Assembly (NCBI GenBank): GCA_021775385.1
Contig: JAJFHW010000207.1
Span: forward strand, 1-10,167
Length of the DNA: 10,167 nucleotides
Direction of reading: 5' to 3'
Origin: Hyphomicrobiales bacterium
GTDB taxonomy: Bacteria > Pseudomonadota > Alphaproteobacteria > Rhizobiales > HXMU1428-3
Numbering within the stretch: position 1 is the stretch's first letter; each line of letters begins with the position of its first letter. The position numbers were made by a program, and so were the translations under genes. The notes under the pieces are model-generated. The model made no database searches. It worked only from the letters and a program-made list of their open reading frames with translations, and was not told the DNA's origin. Below are positions 1-5,978 of this stretch, in pieces.

Positions 1-20
1 ACCGGAGAATGATGGGATGA
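1..20 (+). CDS. 3' end of an upstream gene (partial), stop overlapping the bactofilin start
   Basis: Only the tail can be seen: codons from position 3 read R-R-M-M-G and then TGA at 18-20. The stop overlaps the bactofilin ATG at 17-19 as ATGA, a usual sign of translational coupling. In many alphaproteobacteria the gene just before a bactofilin is an M23-family peptidase, so that is the likely identity. This is inferred from context only, because five residues cannot identify a protein. The frame could also be open by chance. Confidence 0.35.
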
Positions 21-517
21 ATGTGCCTGCCCCGAAACCCATAATGGGACAACAACCCGCCTTGCCACCAGCAGGCGCCATGCCGCAAAATCCTTTAGGA
101 ACGAAGACGATGCTAAAGGGTTCAAATAAAATGGTTCCATCTATTATCGGAGCAGATCTGACAATCACCGGTAACGTGATTTCTAAAGGTGAAGTTCAGG
201 TTGATGGATCAATACAAGGCGACCTACACTGCTCATCTTTAATCATTGGTGAAAAAGCTGAAATTAACGGCGTTGTTGTTGCCGAAGATGTTGTCGTACG
301 CGGCCAGGTAACAGGTTCAATCCACGGTGTTCGCGTAACACTGCAAGCAAGCTCACAAGTTAACGGTGATGTAACTCATCAATCACTTGCTATTGAGCAA
401 GGCGCATTCTTTGAGGGTAAATCCCGCCGCGCAGATGATCCAATTGGTTCTGCTCCAAAACTGGAAGTACCAGGCCAAAGTGCTCATCACCATATGTCAG
501 AAATGGCCGGCGAATAA
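17..517 (+). CDS. Bactofilin (polymer-forming cytoskeletal protein)
   Basis: Bactofilins self-assemble without nucleotide into filaments that act as scaffolds at the inner membrane, often recruiting cell-wall enzymes. The 166-residue protein has the family's architecture: a proline-rich flexible N-terminus (about residues 1-40), a right-handed beta-helix core (about 42-135) and a short polar tail (about 136-166). The core opens with S-I-I-G-A-D-L-T-I-T-G-N and V-D-G-S-I-Q-G-D, and then shows evenly spaced turns of the type I-x-G and V-x-G typical of the bactofilin domain (DUF583). Length is normal. The ATG at 17 is chosen because GGAG lies at 4-7 with about 9 nt spacing, and because it overlaps the stop of the frame upstream. 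The frame stays open to the window edge, so a longer N-terminus cannot be fully excluded. Co-translation with a peptidoglycan hydrolase gene upstream is likely but not visible. Family assignment is firm; the specific cellular role is not. Confidence 0.93.
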   Translation: MNVPAPKPIMGQQPALPPAGAMPQNPLGTKTMLKGSNKMVPSIIGADLTITGNVISKGEVQVDGSIQGDLHCSSLIIGEKAEINGVVVAEDVVVRGQVTGSIHGVRVTLQASSQVNGDVTHQSLAIEQGAFFEGKSRRADDPIGSAPKLEVPGQSAHHHMSEMAGE

Positions 518-560
518 TATTTCTAATCAAATTAGAATTCGCTGATAAAAAAAGAATTAA

Positions 561-594
561 AAAAACCCATCCAAAATCTTGGATGGGTTTTTTT
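561..594. terminator. Rho-independent terminator, probably bidirectional
   Basis: A 14-bp perfect stem (561-574 with 579-592) and a 4-nt loop are followed by more T residues on the plus strand, 44 bp after the bactofilin stop. The left side is also A-rich (from about 547), so the minus strand reads as a hairpin followed by a T-run as well. It can therefore end the convergent gene that stops at 705. Confidence 0.9.
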
Positions 595-704
595 ATGTTA
601 TTTATTTTTATATATCTCTAAAATTGTGAAATTAAGTTAAGAAAATACAAAGTCTTATGTTCTCATGAAATATTGATTGCATTACAAACTGAGGCTTGAG
701 GCTT

Positions 705-1571
705 TTAACGCCGACGTTTCAAACGCCCCTTAACTATAATCTCATCATCAGTGAGTTGAATTGAACTCACAGTCGCCAAATTGCCAAGCACTTTTTCCCG
801 TATATTATTCGCAATCTGATCTCTCATTCGTTGCGAATTAACAAAGACCTTTAGTTTACTAGCAATTTGCTTTTTAAGCTTTTCTGTTTTATCCGGAATT
901 TGAACAAACTCAGTACAAAAGAAACCTAAAAACCAGCTGTTACAATATTCGATATTTATATCACCAACAATTTTGGCACTACTGATATAAAACGACATAC
1001 TTCCCTTATGAGCTATTGGCCGCAATCTGGCTAAAACTTTAGCTTGCGTAAAATTCACATTTGGCAAAAAGCTGTTGCACTCGTTATATTTCTTGCGGGA
1101 AACTTTCGTCACACAGCGCCCTTCTAGCTCAGCACCATCAAGTTCAAAATCAAGAGATAAATAAAAGCTTTTATCCTGTGCCGTCACATCAATTACAGAT
1201 GATTTAATATCAGTTACATAATAACTATGTGTACGACCAAACAATTTATAAACATTGTATGGCTCAACACTGAAAGATGAAATTGATTTTCCACGGAACC
1301 GAACATAAGAGCTATTTTCACGATGGTGATTACGCCCATTAAAACGGCCAAGATTATTCAAGCGGATCTCTAAGCCTTGCAGAGCATCACCAACAAGCTC
1401 ATTTACTTCATCATAAGTAAAACTAAGGCTGGCAGCTTGAGATACAGAAGATGAAAAAGAAGGTACTAGAGAAGAAGCAATGAAAGGATGAGCAACAACA
1501 AGAGCGATACAAATCAACCAACTCTTCAAACTCAGCGAAAAACAAGACGACAAACGCAACAACATACCCAT
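705..1571 (-). CDS. Secreted protein of unknown function, possible TULIP-like fold
   Basis: I do not recognise a named family. The 288-residue product has a long signal peptide: a hydrophobic stretch at about residues 10-36 is followed by a serine-rich segment and A-A-S near residue 48, so export to the periplasm is likely. The mature part alternates beta strands (for example Y-L-S-L-D-F-E-L-D, about 137-145) with two amphipathic helices. It ends in helix 228-262 plus a strand I-Q-L-T-D-D-E-I-I-V-K-G (271-282) and a basic R-L-K-R-R-R tail. That ending resembles TULIP/SMP-like lipid-binding proteins (DUF2993, YceB types), which is my inference from pattern only. Four cysteines in the mature part (153, 165, 210, 219) could form two disulfides. 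The start at 1571 is supported by AAGGGG on the minus strand 4-5 nt upstream; ATG at 1565 is an alternative. It stands alone, divergent from bioC and convergent with the bactofilin. Confidence 0.8.
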   Translation of the reverse strand: MGMLLRLSSCFSLSLKSWLICIALVVAHPFIASSLVPSFSSSVSQAASLSFTYDEVNELVGDALQGLEIRLNNLGRFNGRNHHRENSSYVRFRGKSISSFSVEPYNVYKLFGRTHSYYVTDIKSSVIDVTAQDKSFYLSLDFELDGAELEGRCVTKVSRKKYNECNSFLPNVNFTQAKVLARLRPIAHKGSMSFYISSAKIVGDINIEYCNSWFLGFFCTEFVQIPDKTEKLKKQIASKLKVFVNSQRMRDQIANNIREKVLGNLATVSSIQLTDDEIIVKGRLKRRR

Positions 1572-1619
1572 ACAACCCCTTTATGCATATGAAAACAACA
1601 TCTCTGAATTGCACAACTT

Positions 1620-1647
1620 TCTATACATTCAAAAATATTGTAACCAA
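1620..1647 (-). promoter_or_regulatory. Possible sigma70-type promoter for the secreted-protein gene
   Basis: Read on the minus strand, TTGGTT (1642-1647) and TATAGA (1620-1625) are separated by 16 bp. This would start transcription roughly 40 nt before the ATG at 1571. The match is only partial in both boxes and AT-rich DNA gives such matches by chance. Confidence 0.28.
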
Positions 1648-1731
1648 AAAACATGGTTAATAAGGCATTAAAACCCAAACGAGTGAAAGAGTAAAGTAAA
1701 CTAAAAATCAGCCTGTTAATCTGAAGCATAA

Positions 1732-1747
1732 GAAAAAACGTTTTTTC
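1732..1747. repeat. 16-bp perfect palindrome in the divergent spacer
   Basis: GAAAAAACGTTTTTTC is its own reverse complement. It lies about midway between the divergent secreted-protein gene and bioC, and is followed by a pyrimidine-rich stretch. An A6/T6 palindrome may bend DNA or form an operator. It lacks the GC-rich stem of a terminator. No regulator is identifiable from it. Confidence 0.5.
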
Positions 1748-1799
1748 CTAGCCCTTCCCCTTTACTTAACTAGGCTAGAGTTGGTATATCCCTACAACT

Positions 1800-1816
1800 T
1801 TAGCATTGCGTGCTAG
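1800..1816. repeat. Small inverted repeat upstream of bioC
   Basis: TAGCA (1801-1805) and TGCTA (1811-1815) form a dyad around a 5-nt spacer, about 50 bp before the TTG start of bioC. The position suits an operator, but an arm this short may be chance. It does not match the BioR box (TTATCTATAA type). Confidence 0.25.
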
Positions 1817-1864
1817 ATTAAATATCTCAGAACATAAGAACAAAGCCCAAGAAAGATATACCTT

Positions 1865-2623
1865 TTGAACGACGAAATCGGTATCAAACGCCGCTTTGGA
1901 AAATCAGCTAAAACTTATGATAATTACGCTGAAATTCAAAATCGAGTGGCATTAACACTAAATAATCAAATTACCATACTCCAGCCGAAAAAAATCTTAG
2001 AGATCGGCTGTGGTACCGGCTTGCTTTCAACTGAAATTATAAAAAAATACCCAACAGCAAATTTCACATTTACAGACATCTCCACCAAAATGCTAGAAAC
2101 TGCTGAGCAAAAATTATGCAAACAATTCCCTAAGCAAAAAGGGCAGTTCACTTTTAAAATTCTGAACCCGGAAAAAAACATGGGCGCTGAAACACAAGAA
2201 AAATTTGATTTAATCATATCAAGTATGGCCATTCACTGGTTCAACGATATTTTAAATTCACTAAAATCCATTCAGGCAGCCCTCACCCAATCAGGAACGT
2301 TCCATTATTCTACTATCGGACCTGAGTGTTTTAAAGAATGGAGAGAAACACTAAACTCACTTCACTTCGACAATGGCTTAAGAATTCCGCCAGAGCTACC
2401 AGGTATAATCAAAAATGAAACAATCCCTGTTTCTTACGGCAGCGCAAAACAATTTTTAAAAGGATTGAAACTAACAGGTGCACATAGTCCAAAGCCTGGT
2501 TACGTCCCGTTATCATCACCCAAATTAAAATTAGCCATGAAGAAGTTAGAAGAAAATCACAATGCCATACTTTCATGGCACATCACCTACGGTAAACTTT
2601 CCTCAATGAGTTCAAAAAAATAA
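1865..2623 (+). CDS. bioC: BioC-type malonyl-ACP O-methyltransferase
   Basis: BioC methylates the free carboxyl of malonyl-ACP with S-adenosylmethionine. This disguises it as a fatty-acid primer so that the pimelate moiety of biotin can be built. The 252-residue protein has the BioC N-terminus (F-G-K-S-A-K-T-Y-D-N-Y-A-E-I-Q, residues 11-25), SAM-binding motif I E-I-G-C-G-T-G (46-52), an acidic residue after strand 2 (D71), D-L-I-I-S-S-M-A-I-H-W (115-125), and S-T-I-G-P (149-153). The C-terminal part (S-A-K-Q-F-L-K-G-L-K-L-T-G-A) lines up with E. coli BioC as I remember it. Length is normal for the family. The start is TTG at 1865: an in-frame stop lies at 1835, no ATG lies between, and an A/G-rich AAGAAAG sits at about 1849-1855. 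No other biotin gene is in the window and no BioR site was found. A general methyltransferase with a BioC-like lid is the alternative. Confidence 0.82.
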   Translation: MNDEIGIKRRFGKSAKTYDNYAEIQNRVALTLNNQITILQPKKILEIGCGTGLLSTEIIKKYPTANFTFTDISTKMLETAEQKLCKQFPKQKGQFTFKILNPEKNMGAETQEKFDLIISSMAIHWFNDILNSLKSIQAALTQSGTFHYSTIGPECFKEWRETLNSLHFDNGLRIPPELPGIIKNETIPVSYGSAKQFLKGLKLTGAHSPKPGYVPLSSPKLKLAMKKLEENHNAILSWHITYGKLSSMSSKK

Positions 2624-2640
2624 TCACCTCAAAAAACAAA

Positions 2641-2688
2641 AAAAACCGCCGCTTTCCTCAGGATAGAAAGCAGCGGTTTATTTTTTAG
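2641..2688 (+). terminator. Rho-independent terminator of bioC
   Basis: A long stem (2643-2656 with 2666-2679, one C-A mismatch) around a 9-nt loop is followed by a T-rich run at 2678-2686. It starts about 18 bp after the bioC stop. Confidence 0.92.
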
Positions 2689-2694
2689 TTTTAC

Positions 2695-2798
2695 ATGTGT
2701 TCAGTCATGTATGTGTTCAGATATACAAAACTCAGATAATCCGTTCAAATATTGTCGTGTTCAGAGGCAATATATAAAGAACTCTAAGGTGTGTTCAG
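2695..2798. repeat. Cluster of GTGTTCAG direct repeats
   Basis: GTGTTCAG occurs exactly four times in the same orientation, at 2697-2704, 2713-2720, 2757-2764 and 2791-2798. The first two share the longer ATGTGTTCAG. Weaker copies fall between them: CTCAGATA at 2731-2738, and CCGTTCAA at 2741-2748. The CAG (or CAA) ends are spaced 16, 15, 13, 16 and 34 bp apart, which suggests a decayed tandem repeat of about 16 bp or a row of protein-binding sites. A near copy in the opposite orientation (CTGAACAA) is at 2902-2909. The cluster is non-coding, just after the bioC terminator and about 300 bp before gloA. Its function is unknown. Confidence 0.7.
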
Positions 2799-3102
2799 AT
2801 TTTGTTAAACTATATAGCAAACCAAATGCCAAAGTAAAAGAATAATGTAGTAATTATTTTTATTAAACAAATACAATGCCTTAGCTGGCAGGCCTTTTCT
2901 TCTGAACAATACATCTCTCTAGGTTTTCTAAATTTGTCTCTCAATCAACGCTCCAAAATGAAACACCTATTTCAAATTACAAACCCAATCCCAATTTGTT
3001 CCATCATTCAATAGTCCACATCAGCCAGAAAACCCGTGGCAATGGCACAAAAAAATAATATGCTTCATCTAAAAACAATCATCCAAATTGAAAGGTAACC
3101 TC
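2799..3102. other. AT-rich intergenic region before gloA
   Basis: I see no credible gene here. The longest ATG-started frames are under about 20 codons. The region must carry the gloA promoter, but no box pair is convincing. The gloA ribosome binding site AAAGG is at 3091-3095. The only patterned element is the inverted GTGTTCAG-like site at 2902-2909. Confidence 0.6.
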
Positions 3103-3501
3103 ATGCCTGCAAAAATGATCCACACAATGATCAGAGTTTTGAACGAAGAGACTTCCGTAAATTTCTATCAATCTGCATTTAATCTAACCATTGCTGACAA
3201 ACTTGATTTTGATGACTTCACGCTTGTCTATATGAGCAATGAAGAACAAAGCTTTGAATTAGAACTTACAATTAATAAGTCACAAACAAGCCCCTATGAT
3301 CATGGAACAGCTTATGGACACTTAGCATTTGTTGTTGATGATTTAGACAGTGAGCACGAAAGATTAATCTCAGTCGGTCACTCTCCAAAAGATATCGTTA
3401 ACTTCAATCATGAAGGTAAACCACTCGCTAAATTCTTCTTCATTGAAGATCCAGACGGCTACAAAATTGAAGTCTTGCAAAAAATGGGACGCTTCCGTTA
3501 A
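3103..3501 (+). CDS. gloA: Glyoxalase I (lactoylglutathione lyase)
   Basis: GloA isomerises the hemithioacetal of methylglyoxal and glutathione to S-lactoylglutathione, the first step in cytosolic methylglyoxal detoxification. The 132-residue protein matches the compact bacterial form (E. coli GloA is 135). The four metal ligands are in place: H7 (I-H-T-M-I-R-V), E54 (E-L-E-L-T), H73 (G-T-A-Y-G-H) and E123 (E-D-P-D-G-Y-K-I-E). With all ligands present and the short length, a nickel/cobalt-type enzyme is likely. The ATG at 3103 is chosen because AAAGG lies 7 nt upstream and because the protein then begins as in other GloA enzymes; a TTG at 3088 would place the start before the ribosome binding site. 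It stands alone, with a hairpin at 3667-3690 as the probable end of its transcript. Glyoxalase II is not in the window. Confidence 0.95.
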   Translation: MPAKMIHTMIRVLNEETSVNFYQSAFNLTIADKLDFDDFTLVYMSNEEQSFELELTINKSQTSPYDHGTAYGHLAFVVDDLDSEHERLISVGHSPKDIVNFNHEGKPLAKFFFIEDPDGYKIEVLQKMGRFR

Positions 3502-3531
3502 CAGCAATTAGTGTTTCCACTTTTTAATCTC

Positions 3532-3660
3532 ATGATAGAAAAATCGCGTCCTCATCATAGTGTGTTGGTTGATGGCAAACCTGTCCAAAGTAAAGCTGGC
3601 TATGCAACCTTTTATAAAAAACAAAGCACACTGTACGAAGAAGACCCGGCAACTATTTGA
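3532..3660 (+). CDS. Possible small ORF or gene remnant, 42 codons
   Basis: This frame runs from ATG 3532 (or in-frame GTG 3511) to TGA 3660. It is the same frame as gloA, whose TAA is at 3499-3501, so the stretch after the gloA stop is open for 52 codons. The predicted peptide looks protein-like, with V-L-V-D-G-K-P-V and G-Y-A-T-F-Y-K-K, and its codons are less AT-rich than the surrounding spacer. No ribosome binding site is visible before either start, and I recognise no family. It could be a small protein, the remnant of a larger gene, or chance. A hairpin follows directly. Confidence 0.3.
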   Translation: MIEKSRPHHSVLVDGKPVQSKAGYATFYKKQSTLYEEDPATI

Positions 3661-3666
3661 CTAAGT

Positions 3667-3690
3667 CCCGATACTTCTTTTGGTATCGGG
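3667..3690 (+). terminator. Hairpin, probable terminator after gloA
   Basis: CCCGATAC (3667-3674) pairs perfectly with GTATCGGG (3683-3690) around an 8-nt T-rich loop. The following sequence is A/T-rich (TAATTAAATCAATTTT) but not a clean T-run, so termination may be less efficient than at the bioC hairpin. Confidence 0.65.
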
Positions 3691-3849
3691 TAATTAAATC
3701 AATTTTAAAACAGAAGAAAATTTACGTCTTTATACCAATAAAAACACGCCATCTCACAAAATTCTTACAATTATAGAAAAACAATACACACGCCCACATG
3801 CTAAGTTTAATTAAAAAATAACTGATTAAAAAACATATTGGGGAGATTT
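3691..3849 (+). other. Leader region of the nosR-nosX operon
   Basis: This AT-rich spacer carries the ribosome binding site of nosR, GGGGAG at 3840-3845, only 4 nt before ATG 3850. I looked for an FNR/DNR-type box (TTGAT-N4-ATCAA), common before nosR genes, and found none. No convincing sigma70 pair was seen either. Confidence 0.5.
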
Positions 3850-5976
3850 ATGAGAGGGAAAATAAAAACGAGATTTATTAATAGTCTAGCCTTACTCTTA
3901 ACAGTCTCACTATTCATGGTCTCATTCTTTTTGATAACTCCAAGTTACGCTGAGTTTACAGAAAGCCAGTTAAAAAAATTAATCATCCCCCCCTTTTCAC
4001 TTGGTGAAAAAGATCCAAACTTACCAGTTTATCCATTACTCAATTCTGCAGATAAACAAACCGGTTATGTATTTCAAACTGTAGATCTTATTAAAATTCC
4101 CGGTTTCTCTGGAGCACCAATAAATCTACTTGTTCAAATGGATTTTGAAGGTAATTTCATAGATGTCAAAGTGCTAGAGCACAATGAACCCGTCTTCGTC
4201 AGCGGACATGGTTCGCTTCCTCTTGATAAGTTCATCAATCAATATGCAGGACTATCTGTCGCCCAAAACATAAAAGTACAACTAAGCACTCAGAGAGCTG
4301 AGCGCGCTAAAAACCAAATTGACGGTGTCGCCATGGCCACAGCCTCAGTCCGCATCATGAATGAAACCATCTTGGCCGCCTCATTAAAAATAGCCCGAAA
4401 AAAATTGAAAGGTCTGAATACAAAACCAGCTGCCATCGCAAAACCAGACTATTTTGAAAAGAAAACGATAGAAGATTTATTAAACCAAAATCTGGTGAAA
4501 ATTCAGAAATTCACAAACAAAGATGTTCAAAAATTATTCGAAAAAACTGACGTTGCAGATTCTGACGACATCGCAGCCAGTAATCCAAATAAACTCTTCA
4601 GCGAAATCATTCTTGCAGATCTAAGTGTACCAACAATCGCAAAAAACCTTCTTACTGAAGAAACATATAAAGAAACATTCAAACATCTCGGAAAAACAAA
4701 AGTCCCGCTTTTAATCATCGCCAATGGACGGCATCAACTTTTAAAAGAAGATTTTACACCAGCCTCTGTGCCCGAGAAAATAACCATCAAACAAAACGAT
4801 CTCGCCATAAATATGCGAGACACCTACATAGATGTAAAATTAAACAAAGAAAATGGCCTCACTAAACAACTTCAACTCACTCCCAAAAGTCAAGCCTACA
4901 TATTTGCGCTTGACCGTCGCTTCGGCTTCGACCCGGCTTCAAAATGGCAGTTACACATGGGTGTTCACCGCCAAAAAGGTTTCTTCCACCCCAAACTTAT
5001 CGAAAAAGACTTAATCGTAACCTATCAACTCCCAAGTCGATTTTTCGACTTTCCTAAAGCTGACATACGCTCCGAAACGGAAAGTCCATGGGCAGCTTCC
5101 TGGCGCGCCCAAAGCACTAATCTCGTGATCTTACTTCTATTCTTAATCGGTCTGTATGCATCACTTTTCTGGCGCCAAAGTTGGATGGCAATTCCTTCAA
5201 ATTTAAAAATAATCCGCCCACTAATCTTAGGCTTCACACTTCTCTTTATTGGCTGGTACGGACAAGCCCAACTCTCAATCGTCACTGTCATTGCTCTCAT
5301 CAAAACATTCAAAGCATCTCCAGGTTTTTCATTCCTGCTGTATGACCCTCTATCAACGGTAATTTGGATCGCAGTTATTTTTAGCTTTTTTGTTTGGGGA
5401 CGCGGTACATTTTGCGGCTGGCTTTGCCCTTATGGCGTGCTGCAAGAGCTCAGTTCAAAGCTGGGTCAGTTCTTAAAAGTCAAACCAGTCCGAATAAAAC
5501 AGCAGCTAGATGACCAATTGAAATACATTAAATACGTCATTCTATTTGCAATTATCATCACTGCGTTTTTCGCACCAAGCTATGCAGAAGTCATCGCTGA
5601 AGTAGAACCATTTAAAACAGCAATCACACTATACTTCTGGCGAACATGGCCCTTCATGCTCTATGCAGCTTTTTGGCTTGTGCTCTCTATGTTCGTCTTT
5701 AAAGCGTTCTGTCGTTACGCATGCCCACTCGGCGCGTTTCTCTCATTAGGGGGAATACTAAGAACAGTAAACTGGATCCCCCGTCGCAAAGAATGCGGCT
5801 CCCCTTGTCAGCTTTGCAATGTACGCTGCAACTACCAATCAATTAAGCCCTCCGGAAAAATTGACTACAGCGAATGTTTCCAGTGCTTGGATTGTGTATC
5901 AATTCACGATGATAAAAAAACATGCGTTCCATTAATATTAGAAAGCAAAAACACATCAAAAGTAAACGGTGAATAA
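3850..5976 (+). CDS. nosR: NosR-type flavo-iron-sulfur membrane protein
   Basis: NosR is a membrane electron-transfer protein needed for expression and activity of periplasmic nitrous oxide reductase. The 708-residue product is close to full family length. It shows a signal peptide (residues 1-34, ending S-Y-A before E35), then a periplasmic FMN-binding domain with D-G-V-A-M-A-T-A-S (158-166), where T164 is the likely attachment site. A long periplasmic stretch runs to about 420. About five further membrane helices follow (near 423-440, 454-470, 501-516, 559-575 and 600-618). Iron-sulfur ligands are intact: C522-x3-C526-P and C621-x3-C625-P, then C649/653/656/660 and C676/679/682/692 at the cytoplasmic end. 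The G-W-Y-G-Q-A-Q-L-S-I-V segment is typical of NosR. The start is ATG 3850 with GGGGAG just before; a TTG at 3838 precedes that site and is rejected. nosX follows after 2 bp. NirI is the close alternative. No nosZ lies nearby, so the electron acceptor is uncertain. Confidence 0.88.
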   Translation: MRGKIKTRFINSLALLLTVSLFMVSFFLITPSYAEFTESQLKKLIIPPFSLGEKDPNLPVYPLLNSADKQTGYVFQTVDLIKIPGFSGAPINLLVQMDFEGNFIDVKVLEHNEPVFVSGHGSLPLDKFINQYAGLSVAQNIKVQLSTQRAERAKNQIDGVAMATASVRIMNETILAASLKIARKKLKGLNTKPAAIAKPDYFEKKTIEDLLNQNLVKIQKFTNKDVQKLFEKTDVADSDDIAASNPNKLFSEIILADLSVPTIAKNLLTEETYKETFKHLGKTKVPLLIIANGRHQLLKEDFTPASVPEKITIKQNDLAINMRDTYIDVKLNKENGLTKQLQLTPKSQAYIFALDRRFGFDPASKWQLHMGVHRQKGFFHPKLIEKDLIVTYQLPSRFFDFPKADIRSETESPWAASWRAQSTNLVILLLFLIGLYASLFWRQSWMAIPSNLKIIRPLILGFTLLFIGWYGQAQLSIVTVIALIKTFKASPGFSFLLYDPLSTVIWIAVIFSFFVWGRGTFCGWLCPYGVLQELSSKLGQFLKVKPVRIKQQLDDQLKYIKYVILFAIIITAFFAPSYAEVIAEVEPFKTAITLYFWRTWPFMLYAAFWLVLSMFVFKAFCRYACPLGAFLSLGGILRTVNWIPRRKECGSPCQLCNVRCNYQSIKPSGKIDYSECFQCLDCVSIHDDKKTCVPLILESKNTSKVNGE

Positions 5977-5978
5977 TC

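Noticed and set aside
1423..1729. Cys/Phe-rich minus-strand frames near the secreted-protein start
   Set aside because: They overlap the signal-peptide region of the real gene in other frames and have no supporting ribosome binding site or family pattern.
1572..1864. BioR operator before bioC
   Set aside because: No TTATCTATAA-type palindrome is present in the spacer.
2695..2798. CRISPR-like array from the GTGTTCAG repeats
   Set aside because: The repeat is only 8-10 bp, the intervals vary (16 to 44 bp between exact copies), and no cas gene is present.
3691..3849. FNR/DNR box upstream of nosR
   Set aside because: ATCAA-like half sites occur, but no TTGAT-N4-ATCAA pair with correct spacing could be found.
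3838..3849. TTG start for nosR
   Set aside because: It would start upstream of the GGGGAG ribosome binding site; ATG 3850 gives a standard signal peptide.
5025..5312. Open frame on the minus strand, 95 codons
   Set aside because: It is antisense to the membrane part of nosR, which is clearly coding.
3850..5976. NirI instead of NosR
   Set aside because: NirI shares the architecture, but the adjacent NosX-type transferase and the G-Q-A-Q-L-S-I-V segment favour NosR, and no nir gene is nearby. It remains a minor alternative.
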